Below, piece by piece: positions 35,036 to 45,694 of a stretch of 64,000 bases of DNA. Under the pieces are notes generated by a model. That model was not told the origin of the DNA. It ran no database searches and saw only the letters and a program-made list of their open reading frames with translations. Source of the stretch: Platynereis dumerilii. Taxonomy: Eukaryota > Annelida > Polychaeta > Phyllodocida > Nereididae. Position 1 is the first letter of the stretch. Every line of letters starts with the position of its first letter. The stretch is taken from NCBI GenBank assembly GCA_026936325.1, contig JAPTHN010000004.1, positions 34,835,776 through 34,899,775 on the forward strand, given 5' to 3'. A program made the position numbers and the translations under genes.

Positions 35036-35427
35036 AGGCCTCATGACTGACACAAGAAAACGTTATTAGGGGTAATTAGGGGGATAGGTAGGGCAATTTG
35101 GGGAAAGGAAGGGGTTATGTGGGAGGAGTGGGGCAGAGTGGGGGCAAGAGGGGTAAATGAGGGTAAGGGAGGCAAGTAGTATAAGCAGGGGCTAGCGGTA
35201 GGCAGTTGGGGGCAATTGGGGGGTAAGCTGGGCAAGTGGGAATAAGCGGGGCAAGTGGGAATAAGCGGGGCAAGTGGAGGGTAAGCCGGGGCAAGTGAGG
35301 AGTAAACGGGGGCAAGTCGGTGGGGGGGGAAGTGGGGGAAAAGTGGGGAAGCAGGGGGTAAAATGGGGGATAGCCGATATTAGGGATTAAGAAAATCGAG
35401 CAGGGGGTGTATCCTGTCATGAGGCCT
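35036..35427 (+). mobile_element. 392-bp MITE carrying a gggg(c/a)aagtg minisatellite
   Basis: The inverted ends aggcctcatgac and gtcatgaggcct are flanked by tcaagg and tcaggg, a 6-bp target duplication with one mismatch. Inside, G-rich words such as ggggcaagtgggaataagc are tandemly repeated on the plus strand. The design (aggcc start, catg close by, 6-bp duplication beginning tca, plus-strand G-rich array) parallels the element at 24,427-24,841. The proline-rich minus-strand frames here reflect the G-rich array. Confidence 0.85.
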
Positions 35428-35433
35428 TCAGGG

Positions 35434-35772
35434 ACAATGCAATGTTTGAGGCAGTTTTTCTTTTTCAGGGGTACTTGCTCGTGTTCTATTATCAAATAAT
35501 TAGATTTGAATTCATGAGTGATAACTTTCTACTAGGGATCTTCGCATGGCAAACATGATTTTTTCTTGGGCTTGACAAATTTCCACAGGAATACATGAAT
35601 TACTTGGTACATCAAACCTAGTCATCAGTCAAAGATGTTGCCTCAGTATTATTAACAGGTCGTTTGCATAATGGTATATTGAATGTGCAACATGTTGCTG
35701 ATAACAATTCCTGTAGCATACATCATAATGGTACTGAATTCACTGGACATCAGAAGGATTCTATCGACTATG
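35434..35772. other. short intergenic stretch
   Basis: No coding motif or repeat partner is seen. Confidence 0.4.
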
Positions 35773-35774
35773 TA

Positions 35775-37108
35775 GGGGAGACCGGGGCTAGTTGAATCAC
35801 GGGGTTAGTTGAATATTCGCTCTTATTCCCCGGGGTTGAATTTTTTAACCAAAATTTGACTTCTGGTAGATTATTTATTCGTCAAGGCATGACATTGCTT
35901 CCTAAATGAGCCATATTTCGAATTGTGTACTTCGCTAGGCTGTTAAGTTGATTTTTGTGCTCCTGAAGTAAATATTCTGAGTTTGAATAATTTCGACCTG
36001 TATGCTATTTGAACTATTTGATGCAACATTTTTTATGACAAGTCGGAAACCTTTGGTATTACAAATCAACAGGCAAAGACAATTTTTTGGTAAGCCTTTG
36101 ATTAAAGTGCTATAATGGGTGACCGAGCCCACATGGTGGGTTGGGGCTAGTTGAAACATTTTTTGTGGGGTTAGTTGAATCACTGGAGCAATGCTATGCA
36201 TAGTCTCGTTATTAACAGCTAAGTAAATAATCACTACGGCATTGTATAGTTTGATCCTATTGGTGTTTTTGGCTGATATAACATACATCAGATAAAAGGA
36301 AATAGGATGAGTGCCTGCTGAAAATCCCAAGGAGCCCTTGAAGAAGTCTTAATTGTTAAACAATAATGTTGAAGAGTGGCCCATAAGTGTCATATTCTTC
36401 AGGCAACAATATATTATTCATTTATACAATATCAGTGTCTTAAAGCAGAAAAAGAGAGGCTTTTGCACTGGTCATTTCAACAACCGAGTTATTACCAGCA
36501 GCCAAGCCGGCCATTTGCTGACATTGTAATGAAGCGTTCACACCTTAATACAATGCAGGAAAGAGACAGCATCCAAAAAGCCATTTCCCCATTGACTTGT
36601 CTCCTTACAAAGATCTTTTTTCTCAGTTAACATCACTGTCTGAATTACTTTTCATACTGCACAACCATCTCATTATTTCCAAAGATTTCAAAATTTTCTT
36701 TCAAGTTTGATATTGCTGATTGTTAAACATTTTGTATTAAATTATGAAATACATAATTCCTAATGTTAAACCTACTTGCTATTTAGGAATCAGTTCTTGT
36801 ATTATAAATGTTTATTGAACAAATTTTTATCCGTAAATATGATTTTTGCTAGTTTATTCTGAATGATTCAACTAACCCCATGTTGTGTTTCAACTAACCC
36901 CGGCCCCGGGGTTAGTTGAAACACCTAGTCTCGCGGTACTTTCAAGCTCAAAGTGAGAAATTATCAATATCTTAGACAAAGTTGTTACATTGAATGTTGA
37001 GGTGAATGCTGTAGCCAGCACCTGCCAAAATTGTTAACCTGTATCTACTACCATAAGCTCAGTAGAATGCTATAAAAAATTGGCGATTCAACTAACCGCG
37101 GTCTCCCC
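35775..37108. mobile_element. 1.33-kb TA-flanked element built on a ggggttagttgaa phrase
   Basis: The termini ggggagaccgggg(c)tagttgaat and attcaactaaccgcggtctcccc are inverted, with TA at each side (35,773-35,774; 37,109-37,110). The phrase ggggttagttgaa(t/a)ca recurs near both ends in both orientations (about 35,804, 36,144, 36,171, 36,867, 36,889, 36,909). A 131-codon minus frame (35,935-36,330) has no transposase motif. A TA target plus such ends suggests Tc1/mariner-type mobilisation, which is an inference. Confidence 0.85.
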
Positions 37109-37509
37109 TATACGATAGATGCCCTCAAATGAGACATTCAATAGTGTAATGCTCTCAAAAATTACCATTGCAAATTGTAAGGAATTTTGTGTGTATTTCA
37201 TTTATCAATACATCCAACAGTTCACGATTTATTGCTCAGTAAAATCGGAATATTTATATTGTGCAGATTAAAGCAGTTGCAGTATTTTGCCTATCTTCTC
37301 CATATTGCCAAACATATAGAATACATGTGGTGAGGAGTCAAAGGCACTTGTAAGGAGATTTATGTTGCAGAGGAGAAAAGAGGACCAAATACGTACGCAA
37401 AAGACTTCTGACAGAAAGTTTTCTTACTTTATTTTTAGGTTGTTCTGTAAGCTTTATAGCTTTTCTTTGCAATCCATCGTTAGGGTGTATGAATTGATAC
37501 TGTTACTGA
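37109..37509. promoter_or_regulatory. upstream region of the LRR gene, promoter not identified
   Basis: The segment 37,328-37,440 (gtgaggagtcaaa, ggagatttatgttg, gaggagaaaagagg, tttatttttaggt) has a diverged copy at 51,595-51,705. No TATA or initiator element can be singled out. A splice acceptor at 37,745 means transcription starts at least one exon upstream, somewhere in or beyond this region. Confidence 0.3.
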
Positions 37510-37740
37510 ATAAATAGGTAACTTAATTTTTAACCTTATGATAAATTGTAGCTTTATTCTTAATCTTACGAGCATTTGTAACTTAATTTTTAATAGAATG
37601 ATGAAACGGTAGCTTGATTCTTAATCTTATGATCATTGGTAACTTGAATCGTAATCTAATGATAAAAAGACAGTTGATGCTAAATTGAATGATCAGTCAC
37701 TGTGGTACCTTGATTCTCAATCTAATGAAAAACTGTTTTT
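37510..37740 (+). repeat. degenerate minisatellite before the LRR gene
   Basis: Variants of gtaacttaatttttaa, cttaatcttatgat and gtagctttattc recur five to six times at roughly 36-40-bp spacing, ending just before the polypyrimidine tract and acceptor at 37,745. A comparable but different minisatellite lies in the downstream intron. Confidence 0.65.
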
Positions 37741-37755
37741 TCCAGGTTTGACAAC

Positions 37756-40112
37756 ATGGCGATGCTTTATATTCTGTTGCCTGGATTGCTGTGGCTAGTC
37801 TGGTTCATTGATAAGACTTATCAGGTAGATACTACATACAAAGTAGAACGCGCTTCCCTGACTACAGTTCCAACGGACATCCCCAACAACACGATATTGG
37901 TGTATTTAAGATACAACGAATTGACAACCATCACAAGCACATCTTTCTCACACTTGAACCAGATGAAGACCCTTGCGTTAAGCCGGAATAACATAAGTAT
38001 TATCTCTCCGAACGCCTTTGACAATAACCCACTGTTTTATCTTGATGTCACCGGCAACCCAATCAAAACTTTTCTCTATTTTCCTTCAATTGACTCTACC
38101 CTGAACAAGCTTGTCATGGCAGTATGTCAGATATCTGACTCGACCTGGGACTTAGTGGTGCGCTATACACGTCTGACTTTACTTAGGCTGGATGACAATG
38201 AACTTCCCGACTTCCCAGATGTAACTAGAACTGTTTCGTCCCTCACAAAGCTCTATCTGGGCAGCAATAAAATCGAAACAGTTGAAGCAGCAAAACTGGA
38301 TGGAGCAAATGCACTAACATATCTTGATCTAAAACGCAATGGTTTGAAGCAAATAAATGGTGCCCTGAAGCTGCCTGCAGTGGTCAACCTGTTGTTAGAA
38401 CGAAATGCATTAACCCACTTCAACATGAGCATGATCCAACACATGCCTCAATTAATAAACCTTAACCTCTACAAAAACCAGCTGACTGAGGTGGACGATG
38501 CCTACGCCTACTGCCGTGGAGCAACTTGTACAGGTCTGGCAACTGACCTGAGGACCAACCCACTTACCTGTGACAAGAAGTTATGCTGGGCAAAGGTGAC
38601 CACCACAATTACAGTGAAGTGCGATCCCTGCTTAGGGAAAAATTGGGCAGATGTGACAGTGGCTGACCTGGGATGCCTTGAAGGTAAGAATATTTTGTGT
38701 TGCAAGACCTGCCATCCACTGCTTATGATTTCATTATGCAGATGTTTTTAACTTATTTGCATTTATAAATTTTTATTAAAACTTTTATCTTGTGTAAATT
38801 TATATTATTTTGAAACTTTCATTTTATTCTATAGTCCACATTATTATTTATTGTAAATCACCATAGAGAACTATTACTGGCGCTATATAAATTTTGTATA
38901 CATTGTATAATACTTACAAATCTGGGGGCAAAGATGCCAAAAGTTCAGGCTAAAGATCTATTACATATCTGCATGGGAGTACGGCAGGGGGCAGGGGGTG
39001 CAGCCCGAAATGTGCTAATATCGTAAGCCAAGAAATCTGACTGAGAGCAAAACAATTGTCTGAAAAAGGATTCAAAATTGCTTAAAATATTCATATAAAT
39101 TTTAAAAAGGTGGAGCAGCCCACACATTTTTTTGGTACCATTTTTCATTTTTTTTGGCTATTGATAACTTTCGAGACCTTTGGCATATTGAAATTTTAGA
39201 AAAAGTTTTTGTCAGCCCACCCTAAGTAATAGCAACATGTGATAATTAAAAAGAGAAATAGTCAATTGTGATAACTCAAAGTGACCAGTAGTTACTTGTG
39301 ATAATTCAAACAAGACTAGTAGCCAGTTGTGATAATTAAAAAAACAAAATAAAGTTACTTTTCATAAATTAAACAGACTAGCAGTATATATCCAGTACTT
39401 GTGTAATAATTATGTAATTCAAAGAGACGAATAGTTTATTGTGATAATTAAAAGAGACTAATAGTCACTTGTACCAATTCAATGTGACATGTATCAGTCA
39501 CTTGTGATAATTAGAAAGACAAATTGTTACTTTTTATAATTCAAAGAGTCTAAGAGCTACTTGTAATAATTATATAATTCAAAGAGACGAATAGTTTTTT
39601 GTGATAATTCAAAGAGACTAATAGTCAATTGTAATAATTCAAAGTGACATGTAGTAGTCACTTGTGATAATTAGAAAGACAAATTGTTACTTTTTATAAT
39701 TCAAAGAGTCTAGCAGTTACTTGTAATAATTATATAATTCAAAGAGACTAATGGTTGCTTGTGATAAATTCAAAGGGACTGATAGTCACATGTGATAATT
39801 TAAAGTGACCTGTAGTAGTCACTTGTGATAAAAGTTACTTTTGATAATTTAAAGAGATTGTTTGCTTGATATATTTCAGAAGTGTGGAGGGTGACAGCTA
39901 GAAAGGGAAAGACGGCCATTTTTGCGACGCAACAAATTGCGACCGATGACAATAACAAAAGAGGTCTAGGTCAGCTGTCCTTCATGAACTGCCTTGCAAC
40001 CTGTCTCAGATCAGAAGGATGCCAATATTTCAAACATGGGAACGCAACAGACATGTATGGCATTGATTACCAGAAAGCTGAGGAATGCTCTGTGTGGACA
40101 TTCGTACCCTAG
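37756..40112 (+). CDS. secreted leucine-rich-repeat protein with PAN/Apple-like C-terminus (two coding exons)
   Basis: Coding exons are 37,756-38,683 and 39,880-40,112. The donor aag|gtaagaa and acceptor atatttcag|aagtg join in phase 1 to give 386 residues and a TAG stop. An acceptor at 37,745 (ttttttccag) just before the ATG implies a 5' non-coding exon. Residues 1-20 are a hydrophobic signal peptide (LLPGLLWLVWF). About nine leucine-rich repeats follow (46-256; for example LTKLYLGSNKIE, LTYLDLKRNGLK, LINLNLYKNQLT). Then comes an LRR C-terminal cap (267-308; NPLTCDKKLCW with Cys272, 277, 289, 292, 307). Exon 2 gives residues 310-386 with Cys347, 351, 357 and 379 in NCLATCLRSEGCQYF, resembling a PAN/Apple fold. 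No membrane segment follows, so the product should be secreted. LRR proteins of this type bind proteins or glycans, often in adhesion or immunity; the ligand is unknown. Without splicing, exon 1 would run on to a stop at 38,751. Confidence 0.85.
39235..39860 (+). repeat. intronic minisatellite, about 35-40-bp units
   Basis: About sixteen diverged copies of cttgtgataattcaaagagac(t)aatagt fill the last 600 bp of the LRR gene intron and stop about 20 bp before the acceptor. Higher-order duplication is visible: aattagaaagacaaattgttactttttataattcaaagagtct occurs near 39,510 and 39,672. No regulatory role is shown. Confidence 0.85.
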
Positions 40113-40215
40113 CTATGTATTATTACACTCTTAATATAAAGGTTCTATATGGAATCTTTGAGGGTTATATAACTAGTATAAGCTGGTAAAAAACTGGCAA
40201 AGACCTTCAGCGGAG

Positions 40216-40700
40216 CAGGCAAGACACGCAATTTGTCAGTGACACACAATTTGTCAGTTAAGACTCAAGACTCAAGACTCAAGAAGTTTTATTTGTCATG
40301 AAATGCAAGGAATATATACAAATGATGTTTGATGGCTGTACAGTAAACATAGATATATAAAAAGAAAAGCATTACATGATTACAGTTAAACACAATTTGT
40401 CAGTGAAACACTATTTGTCAGTGACAGAGAATTTGTCAGTGATACACAATTTGTTAGTTAAACACAATTTGTGAGTGAAACACTATTTGTCAGTGGACAA
40501 TAATTTTTCAGTGACACACAATCTGTCTGTGACACACATTTTGTCATTGACACACAATTTGTCAGTGACACACAATATGTTAGTGACACACAGTTTGTCA
40601 CTGACACACAATTTGTAAGTGACACACAATTTGTTGGTGACACAAAATTTGTCAGTGACACAATTTGTCAGTGACACACAATTTGTCAGTGGGATAGAAT
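40216..40700 (-). repeat. 16-bp satellite acacaatttgtcagtg, left copy
   Basis: Around twenty copies of gacacacaatttgtcagt with single-base variants begin about 100 bp after the LRR stop codon. They are interrupted at 40,262-40,382 by a LINE tail. The reverse complement array lies at 63,010-63,365, at the far end of the inverted segmental duplication. The SLTNCV-type repeated peptides on the minus strand come from this array and are not a gene. Confidence 0.9.
40262..40382 (-). mobile_element. 5'-truncated LINE, 3' end only
   Basis: It is inserted in the 16-bp satellite and flanked by cagtta(a) on both sides (40,255-40,260; 40,383-40,388). On the minus strand it ends aaataaaacttcttgagtc with three cttgagt units, the AATAAA plus short tandem tail typical of CR1/L2-like elements. 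It encodes nothing. Confidence 0.75.
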
Positions 40701-41140
40701 GTCATGTCTTCATGACACTCTTGTTTATGTTTTGTGATGTTTTATGTTTTGTGATGTTTTGTGTTAGCATGTGCTACGTAATTCGATTGATACTTTAAGA
40801 ACAAGTAAACCCCAAGTATTTTGAAAGATGGTGTTAAACTAGAAAGATGTGTAATCTCATGTGAAATTATAAGGTAGAAGAAAGTCTTTTTAGATTTAAG
40901 TAACTTGCAAAATTGCCTCGCATCTGTTTTTTAACCCTGCTGTGCAATTCATGTCACATGAACCGCCAAATACAATATCCAGTATAAGTTTGTTCCCAAT
41001 CCTAAATTAAGATGATGTTACTTTATCAAATAAATATGACTCTGGTACGGGACTCTAATTTGTGACTCGACTGACGCTGTTTTTGTTCTGACGCAATTCT
41101 ACAAAATGCGTCTCCTGTCGGCAAAGAAGAGTACAATTAC
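40701..41140. other. left-arm-specific segment
   Basis: Between the satellite and the acgaactagagaatgcc anchor, the left arm has about 430 bp with no counterpart in the right arm. It begins with gttttgtgatgttttat repeated twice. Insertion here and loss there are both possible. No gene is seen. Confidence 0.55.
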
Positions 41141-41475
41141 ACGAACTAGAGAATGCCATATGCCACATGCATTACAATCATTAACACATTGCTTATATTC
41201 TCAGAATCCAAGGCGCTAAACATCTCCATTACACTGTCATACAAGCTAGTGAATAGCAATGATAATTACCAAAAATGATACTAATAAATAGTTTATTATT
41301 CATGCTGTGCATGAAACTCGTCTTGTACAATCACATGGCTGTGCTGCATTAACGAAGCAGATAGGATTTTCAATATCATGATGTACCTAATTTTTTTAGT
41401 GAATTTAGTTAAAAATTCGGCCTTATTCATACATGTTTATAAATATGGATTGAATTAATCCCATCTCTCTTGTCC

Positions 41476-41927
41476 AAATTCAAATTCAAATTTATTGACC
41501 AATAGACAAATATTCATAAAACATATTGAAACAGAAAATCAACGCAAGTTTGGTTGGCGGATGCCTCAAGGGCATATGTGCCATTACCAATACATAAATA
41601 TTATACATGTATTAATAGCGAATAAGTTCATTTATATACATAAAAAATATGAAGCAGTAAAAAACAAATTAATATTTGAGAAATAGTTCTAGTTACAATA
41701 ATAAGCCAGGAAGTTAAATTATTTAGGTGGCTTATGTAGAGAGACCATTATAGATATTCATAAGAAGATTTGTCCGACAAATTACATTGTTCGAGCAAAC
41801 GATTAAATTTTAGGAACAATTCAATTATGTACAGTCCTGTGGCGGCAGTGGCGCCTCACAGTACGTCATTTATAGTGAACATTAACCATATAATATCTTC
41901 TTATTCTGCAAAGCAGACTTAAAATTG
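41476..41927 (-). mobile_element. 5'-truncated LINE, about 450 bp of 3' region
   Basis: It is absent from the right arm, where catctattttatc joins cagttgacaatac directly (about 62,513-62,545). On the minus strand it ends caataaatttgaatttgaat, an AATAAA with a short aatttg tandem tail, as in CR1/L2 or RTE-like LINEs. No reverse transcriptase sequence remains. The insertion is younger than the segmental duplication, or was lost from the other arm. Confidence 0.75.
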
Positions 41928-42595
41928 CAGTTGGCAATACAAGTTGTGTGATCTAATGATAAGAGATGTGTGATCTAGTGGCTTTGTTTATTGTATATCT
42001 ATTTCTTCAGTTCTGGAATGACAAACCATGAATACGTATATATACAATTGATATATATTAATCATAATAATTGTGAAAATTTATATGAATATAAATAATG
42101 GATATATATTATAATCAGTGTGATTTTCATTTTTAGAAAAATGTTCATTTATATTGTTTTTACATTTTATATTGATAAACATCAGTTTGTCTATTTGTAA
42201 TGATATTTGGTTAACTTTTCAATTCTATGATGGATTTGTCTATTGTACATTTTATTGCCTATTTCTAATGGTTTCCTTTTCCATTCCATTACTAACTTGT
42301 CACTTGTATATTTTGTTGTATTGATTAAAATATTGTGATATTACACGTAAAAACATTTTGAAATGAATAATTTATAGCTCAAAATTGGTCTGAATATGAA
42401 TATTGGCCTATATGAATTAAATATTAATTTTTCTCCTTTTCTTTAAGTAAAAGTTTTGGTTCCTCTACAAATGTTGTTGTTCCCAAGTTTCAAGGAAGAT
42501 TTTGAAATGAAATTTGAACAGTACAAGCAAAATAAATTAGGCTACAACTCCCCAAACATGAAGGAAGAATCAGCCACTACTTTACCTTTCACAGC

Positions 42596-42875
42596 TTTGA
42601 ATTACTTGTTTGCTTTACAATTTATATCTTGCAAAAACTGCAATTTTGTATGAGTCACTTATAATCTTGAATTGCTTGTTTGTTCACAATTTATATCTTG
42701 CAAAAACTGCAATGTTGTCTGAGTCACATAAAATCTTGAATTGCTTGTTTGTTTCACAATTTTATATCTTGCAAAAACTGCAATGTTGTCTGAGTCACAT
42801 ATAATCTTGAATTGCTTGTTTGTTACGCAATTTATATCTTGCAAACCTACAATGTTATAGGAGTCACACATGATC
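42596..42875 (+). repeat. 70-bp tandem repeat, 4 copies (left arm)
   Basis: Copies of cttgtttg, acaatttatatcttgcaaaa, actgcaatgttgtctgagtc start at about 42,605, 42,675, 42,744 and 42,815. The right arm has the inverted equivalent at 57,560-57,870, so amplification at least partly preceded the duplication. Confidence 0.9.
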
Positions 42876-42904
42876 TTGCATAGCAAAGAGATAACCTTTG
42901 GCAA

Positions 42905-43095
42905 CACCTTCTTTAATATTCTAGGAGAGTCTAGTGGTAGGCCTGCCAATTTCTGGGTGCCGGGTACAAATCCAGCTCTTGCCGGGTAATCTAGTCGCAA
43001 TCCTTAACCTCATTGTTGTTTACTCCTCCTGTCCTAACTAGCCTACCGAATACACAAATACAGGACAAAAAAACCGCAATCATCCATCCATTCTT
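42905..43095 (+). mobile_element. tRNA-derived SINE, copy 2 (left arm)
   Basis: A degenerate head (gagtctagtggtaggcctgc; B-box relic gggtacaaatcc) and the common body (tcctcctgtcctaactagcc, aatacacaaatacaggac, catccatcc) are present. It shares its position with the inverted copy at 57,330-57,545. Confidence 0.8.
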
Positions 43096-43419
43096 AATAT
43101 TCGGATCAGCCAAAAATTTCTAACAGGCCTAATGGGTGCCGTACTTTCTTTCTTCCTCGAATACCGTGATTCTGTTTGAGAATGGGCTTGATAAACATCA
43201 ACCAGTTTTTAGTTTTGTCTTAATTTTTAATGTGCACTCTACATTGGCACAAGTAACTGCTATTTTTTGTCATTTATGGATTTTGTTTGTTGTTCTTTAA
43301 AAGAATAATTGCTATAAGGTCAGTGCTATGCATTAATGGTTTTCCTTATTTGCAGTACCTTTACTGGTCAATATACAGTACATGATCTAGTGGTGTTAAG
43401 TGCCATGCATTAAACAAAA

Positions 43420-43700
43420 TCTCCTCCCTACCCTCTTCCGTCTCTCCCCTCTTCCATATCTCCCTTCCCCTTCTCCCTCCCCCTCTCTCCGCTGTCCCCT
43501 GTCCCCTGCCCCCTCTCCCTCTTCCTCTTCCCCTCTCCCCCTTCTTCCCATCTCCCTCTCCCCTCTCTCCACTGTCCCCTCTCTCCACTGTCCCCTCTCT
43601 CCACTGTCCCCTCTCTCCACTGCCCCCTCTCCCCTCATCCCCTCTCCCCTCATCCTGTCTCCCCACTCCCCTGGGTTGGGGCGGGGGCGGGGAGGAGGTT
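43420..43700. repeat. C/T-rich low-complexity block with ctctccactgtcccct units
   Basis: The unit ctctccactgtcccct is repeated four times at about 43,562-43,625 within nearly pure pyrimidine sequence. The right arm has a shorter purine-rich equivalent at 56,925-57,020. Long frames rich in Ser/Pro or Gly/Glu/Arg on either strand are composition effects. Confidence 0.85.
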
Positions 43701-43761
43701 TCTGTCACCAGAACGTAAAAATACGTTGAGGAACAAAAAAGTGAATATGAAAAAGGTGCGC

Positions 43762-44105
43762 GGGAAGCATGAATTCTCTTCTGACAAGGGGAAATCATAT
43801 TGGGTCATAAAAAGGCTGACCTTTGGGTCATATGGGATAACAATGGCTGGCAATTTTCTTTGCTGTGCTCAGAGTTTGGTATGGATCAAAGTCTTTGATA
43901 AGTATGTGAACCACCCTTCCCATTGAAATAACATTGGGCTTGTGTTTCACTTACTTATCAAAGTCTTTGACCCATACCAAACCAGCATTGTGGCAAAGGA
44001 ACTGGGCAGCCATTGTTATCCCATATGCCTCAAATATTGGTCTTAATGACTCCATATATGTTTTCCTGTAATCGGGTGAGAATTCATGCTTCTAGAAGCA
44101 GTTTC
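43762..44105. mobile_element. 0.34-kb foldback MITE
   Basis: Inverted arms pair agcatgaattctc with gagaattcatgct, catatgggataacaatggct with agccattgttatcccatatg, and tttggtatgg with ccataccaaa. atcaaagtctttgataagta is itself nearly self-complementary. The outer arms are more diverged than the inner. No target duplication was identified. Confidence 0.75.
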
Positions 44106-44204
44106 ACCAAGGATGTTTAGCATTGTGGTAATGGCAAAATATCACCCGTTTCACTAACTTACAAATGACACTGTATAAACTGTCTTTGGAGCGGTATATC
44201 CAGC

Positions 44205-45205
44205 CCTGTAAGTCGGTAATCCCCCCCCCTTGATAAGTAAATCCCTCTCTTGTCCCAAGGACCGTGGCTCAGATACGACAATCACATAATCCCTGCGTCT
44301 ACATCATTTCTTGTTAGACACACACACACACACCTAAGCCACTGACATTGTGACTTCATATTCTTGAAGTTGAAACACAAAATAATACTGGCGTTTACAG
44401 CATGCAGCGTGGTATGTCATTTTCTGAACTGTGCTGGAAGTCGATGTTGTGACATGCACTCACATTTTTTAACCATGTTGGAACGTCATGCAGCACATCG
44501 GTATCATTGTACAATTTTCATTCTTCAATCTTTGATGCACTACCCTTACGTTATAAAACTTATCCCTTGTATCTTATCTCATTGTTTATTCCTCATTTTT
44601 GATAGGAGATTGACGTACTACGTAGTGATGTTGAAACTGAAATAATTGGGATGCTGTACAAGTATAATATCATGGAGTGCACGCATATATTGTGGCAACA
44701 ACACTTCCCTGGTGCTTTATTCAAGTACATTAAGCCAGAGTCACTAAACCAACATCCATTTGCATTATTGGACATAATTGGCCATGCTTCAAGCCACAAT
44801 GCAATTATGTTGAGGGCTGAGCAGGTGATGATAGCAGAAGAAGCATGTTTAGCTAGAGGCTAAACAGGGAAGAAAAATTGGAAGGTGTTTGGACAATGAG
44901 TATGTGTCTCAAGGATTCATGCTAAGTGTTGTTGATTTAAAGATATTGAGCTGAGTCTATTTCCTGCCAAGCAGCTCATATGAACTGGCCATGTAGTATT
45001 CCCGTCTTTTCCTGATTGCCTGAAGCAATAGAACAGTTAGATGGAAGCAAGGTCGATATTTCTCAAGTCAGATGGAAATGTCGCGTTTCTTGTCAGTGAG
45101 ATATTCCCTCCCTGCGTCACTACAAGTTCCTGTCTTGATCTAGCCTTGTGCTCTGGTACTTTTTGCTTCATTGCCAGTGTCCACTTGAGACACATCTGGT
45201 CCCAT
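44205..45205. repeat. R2 dispersed repeat, copy 3
   Basis: This is the most complete R2 copy in alignment with 19,790-20,813, including the core at 44,672-44,880 and the tail (tgattgcctgaagcaata, gatggaaatgtc, ttgatctagccttgtgc) at 45,010-45,205. It contains a short acacacac microsatellite at 44,320. Translations are interrupted. Confidence 0.75.
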
Positions 45206-45239
45206 TGCATTATAAATTTGTTCTATTCTCTTGAATACG

Positions 45240-45480
45240 AGTATAATATTATGGAGTGCAAGCTTATATTGTAGCAACAACACTTCCCTGGTGCTTTATT
45301 CAAGCACATTAATCCAGAGTCACTAAACCAACTGCCTTCTGCATAATTGGACGTAATTGGCTGTGCTACAAGCAGCAATGCAATTATGTTGAGGGCTGAG
45401 TTGGTGGTGAGAGCAGAATCAGCAGGTTTGGCTAGAGGGACAAAAAGAAGCAAGAAACTTTCGAAGGTGTTCAGAAGCAA
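45240..45480. repeat. R2 core, copy 4 (tandem to copy 3)
   Basis: tggagtgcaagcttatattg, acacttccctggtgctttat and cagagtcactaaaccaac repeat copy 3's core about 575 bp downstream. This shows a local direct duplication of part of R2. Confidence 0.85.
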
Positions 45481-45529
45481 GTCTCAAGGATTCATGCTAA
45501 GTGTTGATTTTATAGTGTAATATTATTGA

Positions 45530-45605
45530 GTGCAAGCTTATATTGTAGCAACAACACTTCCATGGTGCTTTATTCACATACATTAAGCCAGAGTATTTAA
45601 TGTCA
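45530..45605. repeat. R2 core, copy 5 (short)
   Basis: gagtgcaagcttatattgta, caacacttcc and cattaagccagagt occur again. The copy stops after about 75 bp. Confidence 0.8.
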
Positions 45606-45694
45606 CAAGAATAAAGAATTTCTTGTTTTCAGTTGAATATTGCCATATAACATATTGCCATACACTGTATAACATTGGGGGCAACACTTTTATC

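Larger units (their letters stand above)
40216..43690 (+). repeat. left arm of an inverted segmental duplication
   Basis: This segment aligns in reverse with 56,925-63,365. Anchors in order: satellite; actagagaatgccatatgcc; gctgtgcatgaaac; gaattaatcccatct; agttctggaatgacaaac; aaccaaatatcatta (complement); 70-bp tandem block; SINE; tactttctttcttcctcg; gcagtacctttactggtca; aagtgccatgc; C/T-rich block. Arms are moderately diverged. Left-only material includes 40,262-40,382, about 40,700-41,140 and 41,476-41,927. Two arms with the same SINE show that the SINE insertion came first. Confidence 0.85.

Noticed and set aside
37756-38751. Single-exon 331-residue LRR protein
   Set aside because: A strong donor (aag|gtaagaa) lies in the cysteine cap. 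The unspliced tail is unlike any domain, and splicing to 39,880 gives a sensible Cys-rich domain in frame.
37756-40112. Lamprey-type variable lymphocyte receptor
   Set aside because: There is no N-terminal cysteine cap, no stalk or GPI signal and no bank of LRR cassettes nearby; the resemblance is only generic LRR.
40458-40677. Repetitive coding frames (SLTNCV-type peptides)
   Set aside because: They exist in two overlapping frames of the same satellite and again on the inverted array, so they arise from unit length, not selection.
40216-40700. CRISPR-like array
   Set aside because: Units are 16 bp, contiguous and without unique spacers, in a eukaryotic context: a satellite. The same applies to 63,010-63,365 and 24,427-24,841.
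43361-43798. 145-codon Gly/Arg/Glu-rich frame on the minus strand
   Set aside because: It runs through a polypyrimidine block. The opposite strand is equally open, and no start context or domain is present.
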